DNA from: an uncultured Burkholderiales bacterium
Lineage (GTDB): Bacteria; Pseudomonadota; Gammaproteobacteria; Burkholderiales; Burkholderiaceae_C
Direction: 5' to 3'
DNA length: 64,000 nt
Assembly: GCA_903828695.1 (NCBI GenBank)
Contig: CAIKNE010000148.1
Location: 1 to 64,000 of the forward strand
Part shown: piece by piece, positions 1 to 11,888 of the stretch
Layout of the letters: each line of letters starts with the position of its first letter
Position numbering within the stretch: the stretch's first letter is position 1
Notes under the pieces: generated by a model
Databases searched by the model: none
The model's input: the letters and a program-made list of their open reading frames with translations, nothing else
Told to the model about the DNA's origin: nothing
Program-made: the position numbers and the translations under genes

Positions 1-432
1 CTAGTCCTGCACCGGCCTGGTCAACTCAAAAGCGCTCAATTTGCCGTTATCAAAGGTACACAGAACACTTGACTCAGAATCGTCATGCCAAATAAAGACC
101 TCCCGGATTACACCCTTATTCTCCGCCTCGTTTAGGCCGGACTGCATCTCGCCCAAACTTTTGGTGAGCGCAATAACATGCAGCAAACTCTGTCCCTTTT
201 TGAGCTTCGCATTAAGCATCACAGCACTCGGGACGTACCCAATAGGGCGACCCGCGGCCTTCTTAAATACCTGCAGCATCCTTGAGTAATGTAGGAGTGC
301 CCACGTCACAGCCCCTGAGACTAAAAACGCCACGCCCATCCATGCGTAGGACTGATAGGCAAAAACAAGCAGTGCAAGGGCAAGAGCGGGATATAGGTAT
401 TTCTCGCGACCAAGAATAAGGGATTGCAACAC
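1..432 (-). CDS. hypothetical membrane protein (two N-terminal TM segments)
   Basis: 143 aa ORF ending at the window edge with a TAG stop; hydrophobic N-terminus; same strand downstream of radA. Confidence 0.6.
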   Translation of the reverse strand: MLQSLILGREKYLYPALALALLVFAYQSYAWMGVAFLVSGAVTWALLHYSRMLQVFKKAAGRPIGYVPSAVMLNAKLKKGQSLLHVIALTKSLGEMQSGLNEAENKGVIREVFIWHDDSESSVLCTFDNGKLSAFELTRPVQD

Positions 433-521
433 GGGACCTTTATTTGTATTTATGGTGGTATTTGAACGGATGCTGAGATGATTCAGAAAAGCACAATTGT
501 ATTTTCAATTCAAGTCCCTCG

Positions 522-1904
522 TTAACCCGACTCTCGTACCCAGTTAATGGCCTCGTCCACCCGCTCGACCGCGTGAACGGTTAAGCCCTCAATGGGTTTT
601 TTGGGAGCGTTCGCTTTGGGTATGAGTGCCACCGTAAATCCTAGTTTTGCAGCCTCCTTTAGTCTTTCTTGACCCCTCGGAGCGGGGCGCACCTCGCCGG
701 CTAAGCCAATCTCACCAAAAGCAATAAACCCCTTAGGCAAGGGTCTCCCCCTCAGACTACTTTGAATGGCCAATAAAACAGCAAGATCCGCTGCGGGCTC
801 AGAAATCCTCACGCCGCCCACAGCGTTCACAAATACATCTTGGTCCATACATGCCACGCCAGCGTGTCTATGCAAAACCGCAAGCAACATAGCCAAGCGG
901 TCTCTGTCGAGTCCCACGCTTAGGCGCCTTGGGCTAGGACCTGAGTGATCCACCAATGCTTGAATCTCGACCAGTAGCGGCCTAGAGCCCTCTAATGTCA
1001 CCATCACACAACTGCCTGCTACAGGCTCAGCGTGTTGACTTAAAAATATCGCACTCGGATTACTGACGCCCTTCAATCCGCGCTCCGTCATCGCAAAAAC
1101 ACCAATCTCATTGACCGCACCAAATCTATTTTTAATTGCGCGAACCAACCTAAAGCTAGAGTGCGTTTCCCCCTCAAAATACAAAACTGTGTCCACCATG
1201 TGCTCCAACACCCTTGGACCTGCCAATGCGCCCTCTTTGGTTACGTGTCCCACCAACACAATGGATATGCCACTGGTTTTAGCGAGCCGCGTGAGATGAG
1301 CCGCACACTCTCTGACCTGAGAAACAGAGCCCGGTGCGCTACTGAGCTGTTCAGAATATACGGTTTGGATGGAATCAATGACGGCGATGCGCGGTGCGCG
1401 CGCCTCTAGGGTTGCGATGATTTTTTCCAACTGCGTTTCTGCCAAAACGCTCACACCACTTTGGTCCAAACCTAGACGACGCGCACGCATAGCGACCTGG
1501 GAGCCTGACTCCTCTCCCGTCACATAAAGCGTATTGCCAGATCGTCTTTGAATGGCGTCCATTGCCTGCAAGAGTAGGGTTGATTTACCAATTCCTGGAT
1601 CTCCACCGATGAGCACTACCCCAGCCTCAACGATACCCCCGCCTAGCACTCGGTCAAGCTCCTCAATACCCGTTGGCGTTCTGTCCACATCCTGCGCTTC
1701 AATATCACTTAAGGCTGTGACAGCGCTTGCCGGCGCTAAATTCCTTGCGTTGCTGTACCTGTTTTTACTTTGGGCGGCACTCTCTTCGATGCCCTCTATC
1801 AAGGTATTCCACTCTTCACAGTGCGGGCATTTGCCCAGCCACTTTGCACTCGTGCCCCCGCAGGCGGTACAGGTATAAATTGTTTTTTCTTTTGCCATGC
1901 CCAA
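522..1904 (-). CDS. radA: DNA repair protein RadA
   Basis: N-terminal CxxC zinc finger (YTCTACGGTSAKWLGKCPHC), Walker A GGDPGIGKSTLL, RadA KNRFG motif, Lon-like C-terminus. Confidence 0.97.
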   Translation of the reverse strand: MGMAKEKTIYTCTACGGTSAKWLGKCPHCEEWNTLIEGIEESAAQSKNRYSNARNLAPASAVTALSDIEAQDVDRTPTGIEELDRVLGGGIVEAGVVLIGGDPGIGKSTLLLQAMDAIQRRSGNTLYVTGEESGSQVAMRARRLGLDQSGVSVLAETQLEKIIATLEARAPRIAVIDSIQTVYSEQLSSAPGSVSQVRECAAHLTRLAKTSGISIVLVGHVTKEGALAGPRVLEHMVDTVLYFEGETHSSFRLVRAIKNRFGAVNEIGVFAMTERGLKGVSNPSAIFLSQHAEPVAGSCVMVTLEGSRPLLVEIQALVDHSGPSPRRLSVGLDRDRLAMLLAVLHRHAGVACMDQDVFVNAVGGVRISEPAADLAVLLAIQSSLRGRPLPKGFIAFGEIGLAGEVRPAPRGQERLKEAAKLGFTVALIPKANAPKKPIEGLTVHAVERVDEAINWVRESG

Positions 1905-1959
1905 TCATAAACGCCAATTGGCTCAATTGGTTATTGCATGACTAGAGCAACTGAAAATT

Positions 1960-3537
1960 ATGAGACCTCAGTCCCGTAAACCCGTTTTACTTTGCCAATA
2001 TGAGTCGCTGTTATGTTCACATCACCTGCTGAACGGTGTACCATGCCTACATGCCAAATTCAAAATCAGCTGGAGCCACCCTTTGAATTCACCGTCTACC
2101 CACGATCAATTCAGCTTACTGAGTGAGCGTCGGTTTTGGCCTTTTTTTAGTGCGCAATTTTTGGGGGCTTTCAACGATAATTTGTTTAAATTTGCCGTCA
2201 CCCTCTTAATCACTTATCAGTGGCGCGTGAGTTGGCTACCACCCGCACTTGCGGGGCTGATCATTGGCGCTGTTTTTATTTCGCCTTTTGTACTTCTCTC
2301 GGCTCTCAGCGGTCAACTCGCCGACTACTTTGACAAAGCCAGAATACTTCAGTGTGTAAAGGCTTTGGAGGTGTGCATTATGGGCCTTGCATCTCTGGGG
2401 TTTTACTTGCATTCGCCACTGCTGCTGCTTTTGTGTATTTTCTTCATGGGCGTGCATTCAACGCTTTTTGGACCCGCCAAATATGCATACCTTCCAGAGC
2501 GATTCAATGCCTTAGAACTACTAGGCGCAAATGCACTCGTTGAGGCGGGAACTTTCTTGGCTATCCTATTAGGAAACTTGCTTGGGGGGATCTTAATCAC
2601 TACGGACTCAGCTGAGCAATCTGTGCATACCCAGGTTTCATGGGCTTGCATTGGTCTCGCACTAACTGGCCTGGCTTTTAGCTGGTTTATTCCCAAATTA
2701 GATGCACAAGATTTATCAGTCCAACCACTCAGCTCTGGCAGTGCCTTGCAAACGCTCAAGACTTTGATTCAAAATTGGAATCCCCTCGCACAAACGCTCC
2801 AAAGTCTGAGGGTGGCAAACGAATTACCTGGCATGCGTGCAGCCTTGTTTGGGATCAGTTGGATGTGGTTTTATGGGGCTGTCTTTTTAAGTATTTTTCC
2901 AAGTTTCTCTAAAGACCTGCTAAACGGCAGTCCAGGAGTTGCCTCACTCCTCCTCTTCGTATTCTCCCTCGGGATTGGAGCAGGATCGCTTTTATGCACA
3001 TCCCTAAAGCACCCTGATTATGAGCTAGGGCTGGTTTTCTTGGGCCTATTGGGAATGAGTCTTTTCACGCTCGATCTAGCCTACAGCGTGAACGTGCAAG
3101 CCTACGGCGGCTCTTTACTTGAGCTGCGTGACCCAAGCCTTTTTATAAGACCCACCAACTCAGCTATTTTGTCGATTGACGGATTTCTAACCAAGAAGGG
3201 TAGCTTTCACATCCTAATCGACCTTGCATTGCTCTCGGCTTTCACTGGTATTTTTAGCGTGCCCTTGTACACCTTCATTCAATCCTATAGCCCACCTGAG
3301 AGTTGTGCAAAAAATATCGCTGCAAATAATATTTTGAACGCACTGTTCATGGTATCCAGCGCGGTTATTGTTGGCTTCTTATTATTTATCGGCCTGACTA
3401 TTACGCAAGTGTTCTTGGCACTTTCAATTTCCAACTTGTTAGCACTCTTGTATTTAGCCGTGCAGTTGCCAGAATTACAAACCCACTTTGTTTGCTCCGT
3501 TAGGGAATGGATAAGAGACTTCAAAAACCCCTTTTAA
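1960..3537 (+). CDS. MFS transporter, LplT/Aas-type
   Basis: 525 aa with multiple TM segments; motif FWPFFSAQFLGAFNDNLFKFA typical of LplT-like MFS; start codon uncertain, first ~45 aa may be non-coding. Confidence 0.85.
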   Translation: MRPQSRKPVLLCQYESLLCSHHLLNGVPCLHAKFKISWSHPLNSPSTHDQFSLLSERRFWPFFSAQFLGAFNDNLFKFAVTLLITYQWRVSWLPPALAGLIIGAVFISPFVLLSALSGQLADYFDKARILQCVKALEVCIMGLASLGFYLHSPLLLLLCIFFMGVHSTLFGPAKYAYLPERFNALELLGANALVEAGTFLAILLGNLLGGILITTDSAEQSVHTQVSWACIGLALTGLAFSWFIPKLDAQDLSVQPLSSGSALQTLKTLIQNWNPLAQTLQSLRVANELPGMRAALFGISWMWFYGAVFLSIFPSFSKDLLNGSPGVASLLLFVFSLGIGAGSLLCTSLKHPDYELGLVFLGLLGMSLFTLDLAYSVNVQAYGGSLLELRDPSLFIRPTNSAILSIDGFLTKKGSFHILIDLALLSAFTGIFSVPLYTFIQSYSPPESCAKNIAANNILNALFMVSSAVIVGFLLFIGLTITQVFLALSISNLLALLYLAVQLPELQTHFVCSVREWIRDFKNPF

Positions 3538-3663
3538 CTCTAGCGTTTGTTCACTTTTTCATGACTATTGTCCCTTTTGTAGCATTTCTTCTTTTGTAGC
3601 CTTGTTTTTTTGGGTCTAATCAAGTCATAATTGTGCATTCTCAATGTGAAATTCAAGGCATAT

Positions 3664-4146
3664 ATGGCATCTGTAAATAAAGTTATTTTGGTCGGCAACT
3701 GTGGTCGTGATCCAGAAATTCGATATCTCCCCTCTGGACAGGCTGTTGCAAACATTAGTATCGCAACCTCTTCAAAACGCAAAGACAAAGCAAGCGGTGA
3801 ATATATCGATGATACGCAGTGGCACCGTGTTACTTTTTACGATCGCCTCGCTGAGATTGCAGGAGAATATGTGAAAAAGGGTCGTCCACTCTATGTTGAA
3901 GGTAGACTGAAATACGGCAAATACACAGACAAGGACGGCATTGAGAAAAGTACTGTTGATATCATTGCCACCGAGTTACAACTCTTAGGGGGTCGCGAAG
4001 GCAGCTCAGGCGCGTCCCACTCCGCAGCAGAGGAGGGAGCATCCGCGCGTCCTGCGCCTAGCGCAATCACCCAACGCGCAGAATCTAGCGCCAAGCCTGC
4101 GGCCAAAACAGGATTCGATGACATGGATGATGATATTCCGTTCTAA
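3664..4146 (+). CDS. ssb: single-stranded DNA-binding protein
   Basis: MASVNKVILVGNCGRDPEIRYLPSGQAVANISIATS OB fold and acidic C-terminal tip DDMDDDIPF; start set to the internal ATG at 3664, not 3631. Confidence 0.97.
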   Translation: MASVNKVILVGNCGRDPEIRYLPSGQAVANISIATSSKRKDKASGEYIDDTQWHRVTFYDRLAEIAGEYVKKGRPLYVEGRLKYGKYTDKDGIEKSTVDIIATELQLLGGREGSSGASHSAAEEGASARPAPSAITQRAESSAKPAAKTGFDDMDDDIPF

Positions 4147-4179
4147 AAACAGAACATACTTTCATCCGTTTTTCAGACC

Positions 4180-4206
4180 AAGTCCCTCTCTTAGCAGAGG
4201 GACTTT
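4180..4206 (+). terminator. stem-loop downstream of ssb
   Basis: AAGTCCCTCT-CTTAGC-AGAGGGACTT, perfect 10-bp stem; only a short T run follows. Confidence 0.65.
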
Positions 4207-4242
4207 GCATTGGGGGGTCCTATTTAGATCCTATTAGTGGTT

Positions 4243-4812
4243 CTAATCGTCACACCTAAAATACATGGGCATCGCCCCGCGTTTCAACTCAAAAGGCAGC
4301 TCACCTGTATCTTTTTTTTCTATAACGACTCCATTTGTCACGATAAGAATACCGTTTTCAACAAAAGAATTAACTTTCAGGGTCCCCTGCGAATAGTCTA
4401 CGGTATAAAAAACTGTTGCTGATTTTTTTCCTCTCTCCTCAACGTCCACGCCTGAGATCATTGAAGATGTGGTCTGCGCATCTACTTTAGACTGAACAAT
4501 GGAGTTAACTGTCTGCGTTCGTTCAATCCTACCTCTAACATCATGAAAAGTGAACTGAAGATGATGAGCCAGGATTCGCCCTCTAAATCCCCCCTGGTAG
4601 TTCGGGTCAGTGCAGTTCCCAGGTGAACTCTCAGCCCAACGGCCCACAAAATCACTCAGCTGCGGGTCCTCTGTCACCTCTTGCTTTGACCGGCCTTCTA
4701 ATTCAGCGTAAGGCTTAGGCTCTACAAGGTCATCACGAACTTCAGTTGCCCTCGAAACACCCCCAGAGGTCAACACAAAAATAAAGAAAAGAGACAACCA
4801 TATTTTCCACAT
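4243..4812 (-). CDS. hypothetical secreted protein
   Basis: 189 aa with signal peptide MWKIWLSLFFIFVLTSGGVSRA. Confidence 0.65.
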   Translation of the reverse strand: MWKIWLSLFFIFVLTSGGVSRATEVRDDLVEPKPYAELEGRSKQEVTEDPQLSDFVGRWAESSPGNCTDPNYQGGFRGRILAHHLQFTFHDVRGRIERTQTVNSIVQSKVDAQTTSSMISGVDVEERGKKSATVFYTVDYSQGTLKVNSFVENGILIVTNGVVIEKKDTGELPFELKRGAMPMYFRCDD

Positions 4813-4833
4813 ATTTCACTCTTCAACTCCATA

Positions 4834-5730
4834 TCAATCGGTACCTTCTTCAATCATTGTGCTCATATAAGCGCTGATTGATTCACCTGGTTCTAAAACA
4901 GTAACGCCGTACGCATGCTGCGCATCTGGAGTCGAAGCCATCAAGTTAAGCGCGTTATTAACATGACTGACCGGCTCGACTGCTATCGAATCAATTCCAG
5001 GATGGGTGTACACCACCAAACGCTGCAAATTGGACTTCACGGTTATCGAGAACTCTTCGTCTAATATTTTCGCTAAACCCGTCCATCCCTCAAAACAGTG
5101 ATCTATGGTTAACCCATCGCAAGCGCGGTTCACCCCAGGCGAAGCAGTGGAGTGAGTGGGTAATTTATCCTCCCCCATTTCCCAGCGCGATGTAGCATTA
5201 AATTCAATGCGGGTATTCTTTCTCTTCATGAAATACGGATGCCATCCTAGTCCAACCGGCGTTGCCTTACTGTCTTGATTGGTGATAGAGAGCGTTTGGT
5301 GCAGTTCACACCCCTTTAACTGAATGGCCTGGGAAGCATCAAAGTCAAAAGGCCAACCCCCATCAGCGCGGTGTTCATAGGACAACAATGTGAAGCGATC
5401 ACTTTGCTCCAACACATTCCAAGGCCGCTGCCAACCCACGCCGTGAATAGCGTGGGGCTCATCAGCGTTATTGCGGATTAACGGGTGATCAGTACCCATC
5501 CACTGCAAGGTGGCATGACCAATACGGTTGGAGAAGGGTACAAGTGCAAAACTACCCGATTGGCGAGCAGTACTTATTTTTTGTGAATCAACCGCTCTTA
5601 ATACTGAGCGACCGTTCATTTCTAAACTAATGATTGAGCCACCAAGATCAGCACGCACCACGCACCGAAGGTACTCGTTTTTAAGTTCAATACTTTGATG
5701 CCCTAGTTGCTCATGCTGCCCATCTTGCAT
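4834..5730 (-). CDS. aldose 1-epimerase family protein
   Basis: 298 aa; galactose mutarotase-like motifs (FALVPFSNRIGHA, HAIHGVGWQRPW, GLGWHPYF). Confidence 0.85.
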   Translation of the reverse strand: MQDGQHEQLGHQSIELKNEYLRCVVRADLGGSIISLEMNGRSVLRAVDSQKISTARQSGSFALVPFSNRIGHATLQWMGTDHPLIRNNADEPHAIHGVGWQRPWNVLEQSDRFTLLSYEHRADGGWPFDFDASQAIQLKGCELHQTLSITNQDSKATPVGLGWHPYFMKRKNTRIEFNATSRWEMGEDKLPTHSTASPGVNRACDGLTIDHCFEGWTGLAKILDEEFSITVKSNLQRLVVYTHPGIDSIAVEPVSHVNNALNLMASTPDAQHAYGVTVLEPGESISAYMSTMIEEGTD

Positions 5731-5905
5731 ATGATCACCTGATTTAAAAGCTTTTATAACACTACAGTATGAGCTTTTCTGGACGCGTTGTCTAGCTCAC
5801 AAATCAAGGGGTTCCTATACTCTAAATGAACATTGGTAGAGGGATGAATCACGATATGGAGCTGATCAGTACCTCATCAGCCTAAACTCAGAATAAAGCG
5901 CGTGT

Positions 5906-7134
<1,229 letters not shown>

Positions 7135-7321
7135 GAGTATCCCCGGATGTTTTAGTTCTTGACTTACCACGCTGAACAAACCAATATTTGGCAATCAACT
7201 CATTTTCTCACGTTTTTTTCAAGGCCTACAGTCTCTTCGCTTGTGTTAGCGCGATAGACCAGCGTTTTAGGTTCGCCGTCTGACCCGCGGACTGCAGGCA
7301 CCCATTCATTTAGGGCCCATT

Positions 7322-10039
7322 CTATAGGTTCGGTGCGAGCATTCGTTGCAATTCTTTTTCGGCAATTCCCTGTCTAGTAGCCAAATCACTCAACTGATCC
7401 GCCCCAATTCGACCCACATTGAAATACTTGGCCTGGGGATGCGCAATATAAAAACCACAAACACTTGCAGCTGGGTTCATTGCCAAACTCTCGGTCAAGG
7501 ACATACCAATATCCTCGCACTGCAAAGCTTCAAAGAGATCTCGCTTCACGCTGTGGTCTGGACACGCAGGGTAACCCGGAGCTGGTCTTATGCCAATATA
7601 TTTTTCCGCAATTAAATCCGGCGTACTTAACGATTCATCTGGGCTGTAGTTCCACAAATCTGTTCTCACTCTGACGTGCATGCACTCTGCGAACGCCTCT
7701 GCTAAACGGTCCGCCAAGGCTTTGAACATAATTGCGCTGTAGTCATCATGATCGTCCATGAAAAATTTATCGCGCGCTTCTACACCAATTCCCGCAGTCA
7801 CCGCGAAAACACCCACATAATCATCAACGCCCTTGGGTCCGACAAAGTCCGATAAACACCTGTTGGGCCGGTCCTTGGGTTTTTGCGTTTGCTGTCTCAA
7901 TCCGTACCATTTAAACAAGGGCTCTAAGCGCTCTTCGTTTTGCCACACCACAATATCATCACCCTCTTGATTGGCTGGGTACAAACCAACCACGGCCTGC
8001 GCCGTTAACCAGCGTCCATCTATCAAGCGCGTCAACATGCGCCTTGCGTCACTCATTAACCTCACGGCTTCTGCGCCTACGATGTCATCTTTCAAAATAG
8101 CGGGATAGGGACCTGCTAAGTCCCAGGTCTGAAAGAAAGGACCCCAGTCAATGTACTGTTCTAACTCAGATAGATTGAAGTTTTTAAATACCCGTCGACC
8201 CGTGAATTTGGGCTTAACCGGGATGTAATTTGCAAAGTCCACCTTTGCTTTGTTAGCCCTTGCCTGCTCGAGCGAGATCAGCGGTGTTTGTTTTTTATTG
8301 GCATGCTGCTCTCTAACGCGCGCGTAGTCTAAATTAAGCTCATCTATGTAAGCACTGGCTTGATCAGACAAAAGCCCCTGCGCGACACCAACGCTTCTGG
8401 AAGCATCAGGCACATAAACGACTGGGCCCTCGTAATGCGGCGCAATCTTAACGGCAGTGTGAACGCGACTCGTGGTTGCACCGCCAATCATCAGGGGAAT
8501 TTTTCTGATTCGAAAATAATCGTCCTTTTGCATTTCACTGGCGACATACTGCATCTCCTCCAAGCTCGGCGTAATCAAACCGGAGAGTCCAATAATATCG
8601 GCACCCTCAAGCTTTGCCTGCGCAAGTATTTCATGGCAAGGCACCATCACGCCCATATTGACGACATCAAAGTTGTTGCACTGCAAAACAACTGTCACAA
8701 TGTTTTTGCCGATATCGTGAACATCGCCTTTAACGGTTGCAATCACAATTTTTCCCTTGCTCTTGACCTCCTCACCCGCAGCCTGCTGACGTAGTTTTTC
8801 TTCCTCGATATAAGGAATCAAATGCGCAACTGCTTGTTTCATTACCCTTGCCGATTTAACGACTTGGGGCAAAAACATCTTGCCCTGACCAAAGAGATCG
8901 CCAACGATATTCATCCCGTCCATGAGCGGGCCTTCAATCACATGGAGCGGGCGGCCTCCTTTGGCTAATATTTCCTGATAAACCTCTTCCGTATCCTCAG
9001 CAATAAATTCCGTAATCCCGTGCACAAGTGCGTGGGATAGGCGCTGCGCAACCCCAACGGGCGCCTCAGACGTGCCTCGCCAACTGTTTTTCTCACCCGC
9101 GTCCTTGGCTTGCCCCTTGGCCTGCTCAGCAATCTCGATGAGTCTTTCCGCGGAGTCCTCGCGTCGGTTCAACACCACATCCTCCACACGCTCCCTAAGT
9201 GTTGGCTCTAAATCATCATAGACCCCAACCATACCGGCGTTCACGATTCCCATATCCATACCCGCTTTAATTGCGTGATACAAAAATACGGTGTGAATCG
9301 CTTCGCGAACGGGATCGTTTCCTCTAAAAGAAAAACTCACATTAGAGACGCCCCCAGATACTTTTGCACCCGGCAAGTTTTCTTTGATCCAACGCGTTGC
9401 ATTGATGAAATCTACTGCATAGTTGTTATGCTCTTCAATCCCAGTGGCGACTGCAAAAATATTGGGATCGAAAATAATATCTTCCGCCGGAAACCCAACC
9501 GTATCCACCAACAAGGTGTAAGCGCGTTGGCAGATCTCAATTTTTCTTTGATATGTATCGGCTTGTCCCTTTTCATCAAAAGCCATCACAACGGCGGCGG
9601 CTCCGTAGCGTCTGATTAATTTAGCTTGACGAATAAACTCTTGTTCACCCTCTTTCATGCTGATGGAGTTCACAATCCCCTTGCCTTGCAGGCAACGCAG
9701 CCCAGCCTCAATCACTGACCACTTGGAGCTGTCCACCATGATTGGGACTCTTGCAATATCAGGCTCGGAGGCCAATAGGTTTAAAAACTTAACCATGGCT
9801 GCTTGACTGTCCAACATGGCCTCATCCATGTTGATATCAATGATCTGTGCACCGTTTTCAACTTGTTGGCGAGCAACAGCAAGCGCTTGCTCGTACTCTT
9901 CGTTCAGAATCATTCGTGCAAAAGCTTTAGAGCCTGTCACGTTGGTTCTCTCACCAATGTTGACAAATAATGTACTTTGATCGATGCTAATGGGCTCTAA
10001 CCCCGAAAGTCTTAACGGGGCAATATTTAAACTCTTCAT
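7322..10039 (-). CDS. metH: cobalamin-dependent methionine synthase, C-terminal part (pterin-binding, B12-binding, activation domains)
   Basis: 905 aa; [21 protein letters not shown]12 motif DVHDIGKN, activation-domain motif [12 protein letters not shown]. Confidence 0.96.
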   Translation of the reverse strand: MKSLNIAPLRLSGLEPISIDQSTLFVNIGERTNVTGSKAFARMILNEEYEQALAVARQQVENGAQIIDINMDEAMLDSQAAMVKFLNLLASEPDIARVPIMVDSSKWSVIEAGLRCLQGKGIVNSISMKEGEQEFIRQAKLIRRYGAAAVVMAFDEKGQADTYQRKIEICQRAYTLLVDTVGFPAEDIIFDPNIFAVATGIEEHNNYAVDFINATRWIKENLPGAKVSGGVSNVSFSFRGNDPVREAIHTVFLYHAIKAGMDMGIVNAGMVGVYDDLEPTLRERVEDVVLNRREDSAERLIEIAEQAKGQAKDAGEKNSWRGTSEAPVGVAQRLSHALVHGITEFIAEDTEEVYQEILAKGGRPLHVIEGPLMDGMNIVGDLFGQGKMFLPQVVKSARVMKQAVAHLIPYIEEEKLRQQAAGEEVKSKGKIVIATVKGDVHDIGKNIVTVVLQCNNFDVVNMGVMVPCHEILAQAKLEGADIIGLSGLITPSLEEMQYVASEMQKDDYFRIRKIPLMIGGATTSRVHTAVKIAPHYEGPVVYVPDASRSVGVAQGLLSDQASAYIDELNLDYARVREQHANKKQTPLISLEQARANKAKVDFANYIPVKPKFTGRRVFKNFNLSELEQYIDWGPFFQTWDLAGPYPAILKDDIVGAEAVRLMSDARRMLTRLIDGRWLTAQAVVGLYPANQEGDDIVVWQNEERLEPLFKWYGLRQQTQKPKDRPNRCLSDFVGPKGVDDYVGVFAVTAGIGVEARDKFFMDDHDDYSAIMFKALADRLAEAFAECMHVRVRTDLWNYSPDESLSTPDLIAEKYIGIRPAPGYPACPDHSVKRDLFEALQCEDIGMSLTESLAMNPAASVCGFYIAHPQAKYFNVGRIGADQLSDLATRQGIAEKELQRMLAPNL

Positions 10040-10044
10040 ACGAA

Positions 10045-10072
10045 CTCACCTGAAAAAAAGGGCACAGGTGAG
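10045..10072 (-). promoter_or_regulatory. RNA hairpin overlapping the Shine-Dalgarno of the metH C-terminal ORF
   Basis: CTCACCTG (10045-10052) and CAGGTGAG (10065-10072) perfect 8-bp inverted repeat; on the minus strand AGGTGAG lies just upstream of ATG at 10039. Confidence 0.6.
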
Positions 10073-10091
10073 CGTCGTTTTAAATGCGTAT

Positions 10092-10139
10092 TGACCCAAG
10101 CCTGTCAAATTGATATTTGATGCAACGCTCCTTGGGTCA
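10092..10139 (-). repeat. inverted repeat in the gap between the metH halves
   Basis: TGACCCAAG (10092-10100) / CTTGGGTCA (10131-10139), with nested TCAAAT-TGAT-ATTTGA (10105-10120). Confidence 0.7.
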
Positions 10140-10153
10140 GACAAATTTTACCC

Positions 10154-11203
10154 TTAATCGGAATAGAAATGATTTTTACTTAACTTTCGCGACTGCAGCT
10201 TCTCAACACTCAGTGCAATAGCACCTATATGGTCAGGCGTTGTGCCGCAACATCCGCCCAATATATTAACCAATCCACTCGCTGCAAACTCATGAAGCAA
10301 TCGACTCGTCACCTCCGGCGTCTCATCAAACCCTGTATCACTCATGGGATTTGGCAATCCGGCGTTGGGATAACAACTGATAAATGTGTCGTCCGCGACT
10401 TTGGATAACTCTTGCATATAAGGGCGCATCAAAGCTGCGCCTAACGCACAGTTAAGCCCTATCGCCAAGGGATTCGCATGACGAACGCTGTTCCAAAATG
10501 CCGTTACAGTTTGTCCACTCAAAATTCGACCCGACGCATCTGTAACTGTGCCACTGATAATCAAAGGTAGTCTCTCGTTGGAGGCTTCAAAAAACTCTTC
10601 AATAGCAAACAAAGCAGCCTTGGCATTCAACGTATCAAATATCGTCTCCACCATTAACACATCAGCGCCGCCCTCTACCAACGCCGAGACCTGATCAAAA
10701 TAGGCCTGTCTGAGCTCTTCAAAGGTAACGTTGCGAGCCCCAGGATCATTCACGTCAGGCGATAAACTGGCCGTCTTAGGTGTAGGGCCTAAAGCCCCTA
10801 CAACAAACCTTGGCTTGTCAGGGGTCGAGTACTCATCACACGCTGTTCGGGCTAATCGCGCTGACTCCAGATTCATCTCTCTCACCCATTGCTGCATGTC
10901 GTAATCGGCTTGAGCAATGGTTGTTGCACCAAATGTGTTGGTCTCAATCAAATCAGCGCCCGCAGCCAAATAGCCCTTGTGAATATCCAAGATGACATCG
11001 GGACGGGTCAAACTCAGTAATTCATTATTACCTTTCACATCTTTATGAAAGTCTTTGAATCTCTCGCCTCTAAAGTTTTCTTCGGTCAATTTGAACCGCT
11101 GAATCATCGTTCCCATGGCGCCGTCTAGTATGGCAATGCGCTCACGAAGTATGGAGGGGAGAGCCTGTGCGCGGGTGTACTTTGTAGTTGCTTTTGAAAT
11201 CAT
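10154..11203 (-). CDS. metH: methionine synthase N-terminal homocysteine-binding domain (split MetH)
   Basis: 349 aa; [41 protein letters not shown] zinc site. Confidence 0.95.
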   Translation of the reverse strand: MISKATTKYTRAQALPSILRERIAILDGAMGTMIQRFKLTEENFRGERFKDFHKDVKGNNELLSLTRPDVILDIHKGYLAAGADLIETNTFGATTIAQADYDMQQWVREMNLESARLARTACDEYSTPDKPRFVVGALGPTPKTASLSPDVNDPGARNVTFEELRQAYFDQVSALVEGGADVLMVETIFDTLNAKAALFAIEEFFEASNERLPLIISGTVTDASGRILSGQTVTAFWNSVRHANPLAIGLNCALGAALMRPYMQELSKVADDTFISCYPNAGLPNPMSDTGFDETPEVTSRLLHEFAASGLVNILGGCCGTTPDHIGAIALSVEKLQSRKLSKNHFYSD

Positions 11204-11473
11204 CTGGCTATTGTAAAGAGTCTAAACAGCGCTTCTCAATATGGAGTTATCAGCATATTAATAATAAAGCGCCCCTGTCCCTTTCTTTTTGACTTTGGTA
11301 GGCGACGCAAGTCTCACTCTACCGTGCGCCCTTTTACCTCGCCTCTCACACCCCAAGGCTCCTAAGGAGCGGTCAAATCAGTCGAATAATTCCAATTAAA
11401 TTTAAAAAAATTGAATTTTTTGCCGGAAAAGCCTAAAATATATGGATACGTTTTAAGATTCAAGGCAGCAACT

Positions 11474-11620
11474 ATGTCAAACCAAAATACAACTTCAACA
11501 CATGACTCCAAAGAACCCGATGTGATGGAGTCGATTGTTCCTCTCATGCCCATTGTCTTACCCATTGCGGGCGGTATTTTGATTTTTCTACTTGCGTTCA
11601 TTGCAGTATTCATGGCCTGA
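11474..11620 (+). CDS. small single-pass membrane protein
   Basis: 48 aa from internal ATG (MSNQNTTSTHDSKEPDVMESIVPLMPIVLPIAGGILIFLLAFIAVFMA); hydrophobic C-terminal helix. Confidence 0.5.
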   Translation: MSNQNTTSTHDSKEPDVMESIVPLMPIVLPIAGGILIFLLAFIAVFMA

Positions 11621-11888
11621 TTCGCTTTAATAAGACTTAAAGCAGGCCTGTCTTTACACGACCCGTCCTGGACCTTTTTTTAGCATTTCATTGCATCTCC
11701 TTACTCCTTAGAGTTTGACTTTGCTTGGGGTCCATGTTTTCCCGTATATCCATACCCATCTACAGTCTTAGAATTCTTTCACTTTTAGTCATTTAAGTAC
11801 TTGAAGGTAAGCTCAATTTGTCTTACTTGCGCCGTCCCCAGCGCAGGTGGTTTTCCTTCAATAACTTAAAGCCCGGAGAAACACCTCT

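Noticed and set aside
7195-7330. Possible sigma54 promoter upstream of TorF-glnK
   Set aside because: No TGGCAC-N5-TTGCA match found by eye on the minus strand.
8360-8794. 144 aa ORF antisense to metH
   Set aside because: Overlaps conserved MetH coding sequence with no family signature.
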